Of a stretch of DNA of 64,000 bases, positions 63,779 to 64,000 are shown in pieces (position 1 is the first letter of the stretch; every line of letters starts with the position of its first letter). Location: contig NZ_CP111048.1 in the NCBI RefSeq assembly GCF_026250525.1, forward strand, positions 186,001-250,000, written 5' to 3'. The notes beneath the pieces were generated by a model. It ran no database searches and was not told where the DNA came from. It saw only the letters and a program-made list of their open reading frames with translations. The stretch is from Chondrinema litorale (lineage in GTDB: Bacteria; Bacteroidota; Bacteroidia; Cytophagales; Flammeovirgaceae). The translations under genes and the position numbers were made by a program.

Positions 63779-64000
63779 CTAATATTTTTCATATAATTCA
63801 TCAAAATCACTAAATGCTGTTTCTGACATATTTTGGCTCACAATATGAAGCAATTTCCTACTTTGAATTACCTCGGTTATTGTATTGATGTCTTCGCCAA
63901 AAAGTCTATCTTCGTCTGCATGCGCTATTTTGCTTCGCACAAAATCGTGAATGGCATCTAGTACTTTTCCTGATTTAAGTGGTTTTCTGAAATCGAATGC
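63779..64000 (-). CDS. hutH: Histidine ammonia-lyase, C-terminal part (runs off the right edge)
   Basis: The minus strand is open from the window end to a TAG at 63779-63781, giving about 73 residues: AFDFRKPLKSGKVLDAIHDF and then KIAHADEDRLFGEDI, ending LYEKY. The pattern RPLKS...VR...EDRxFxxDI is the C-terminal signature of aromatic-amino-acid ammonia-lyases, and the neighbours make it HutH, which converts histidine to urocanate. The catalytic part lies outside the window. It is the first visible gene of the operon, with the hutU start adjoining the stop codon. Confidence 0.88.
   Translation of the reverse strand, partial: AFDFRKPLKSGKVLDAIHDFVRSKIAHADEDRLFGEDINTITEVIQSRKLLHIVSQNMSETAFSDFDELYEKY

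Overview
The window looks like chromosomal DNA from a low-GC member of the Bacteroidota, most likely the order Cytophagales. The evidence is a SusC/SusD pair, Bacteroidota-type lipoproteins with acidic residues after the lipobox cysteine, a long-form urocanate hydratase, and above all many FtsX/MacB-type permeases carrying a short cytoplasmic 'prefix' domain. No tRNA, rRNA, CRISPR array, insertion sequence or phage gene was found. The genus cannot be fixed from this sequence.

Layout. (1) 1-12839: five consecutive prefix-domain ABC permeases on the + strand, the first cut by the window edge, ended by a strong terminator. (2) 13029-14900: a secreted FAD-dependent oxidoreductase. (3) 15003-17266: three unrecognised, AT-rich minus-strand genes, possibly an immunity-like island. 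(4) 17460-25575: a PadR regulator and three more prefix permeases in one operon, with tandem operator-like repeats upstream. (5) 25684-29141: a small lipoprotein and a hybrid histidine kinase that converge on a shared terminator. (6) 29488-35235: a GH2 glycosidase and a glutaminase-A-family exoprotein, divergent around a 20-bp palindrome. (7) 35384-40878: a zinc-ribbon membrane protein with a lipoprotein, a MATE exporter, a membrane protein and NhaA. (8) 40880-43913: a second PadR plus prefix permease pair on the minus strand. (9) 44151-50343: a secreted HExxH protein and a SusC/SusD operon with a long structured leader. (10) 50470-54010: a Crp-like regulator, a medium-chain oxidoreductase, an SDR and a GNAT enzyme. 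(11) 54026-55836: two duplicated surface lipoproteins. (12) 55911-58649: a MocR-type regulator divergent from OsmC and a flavin-binding split-barrel protein. (13) 58688-59561: two hypothetical genes. (14) 59562-64000: a histidine-utilisation operon hutH-hutU-hutI-hutG on the minus strand, with hutH running off the right edge.

The most unusual content is the family of nine prefix permeases in three operons. None has an ABC ATPase gene beside it here. Both complete operons begin with a PadR gene coupled to a permease. The eight visible prefix domains share an invariant Cys-to-Gly-Asp-Leu spacing. Many genes are coupled by 8-bp overlaps in which the codons for the permease C-terminal tail also supply the next start codon. 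The function of this system is unknown to me; transport, sensing or membrane-stress roles are inference only.
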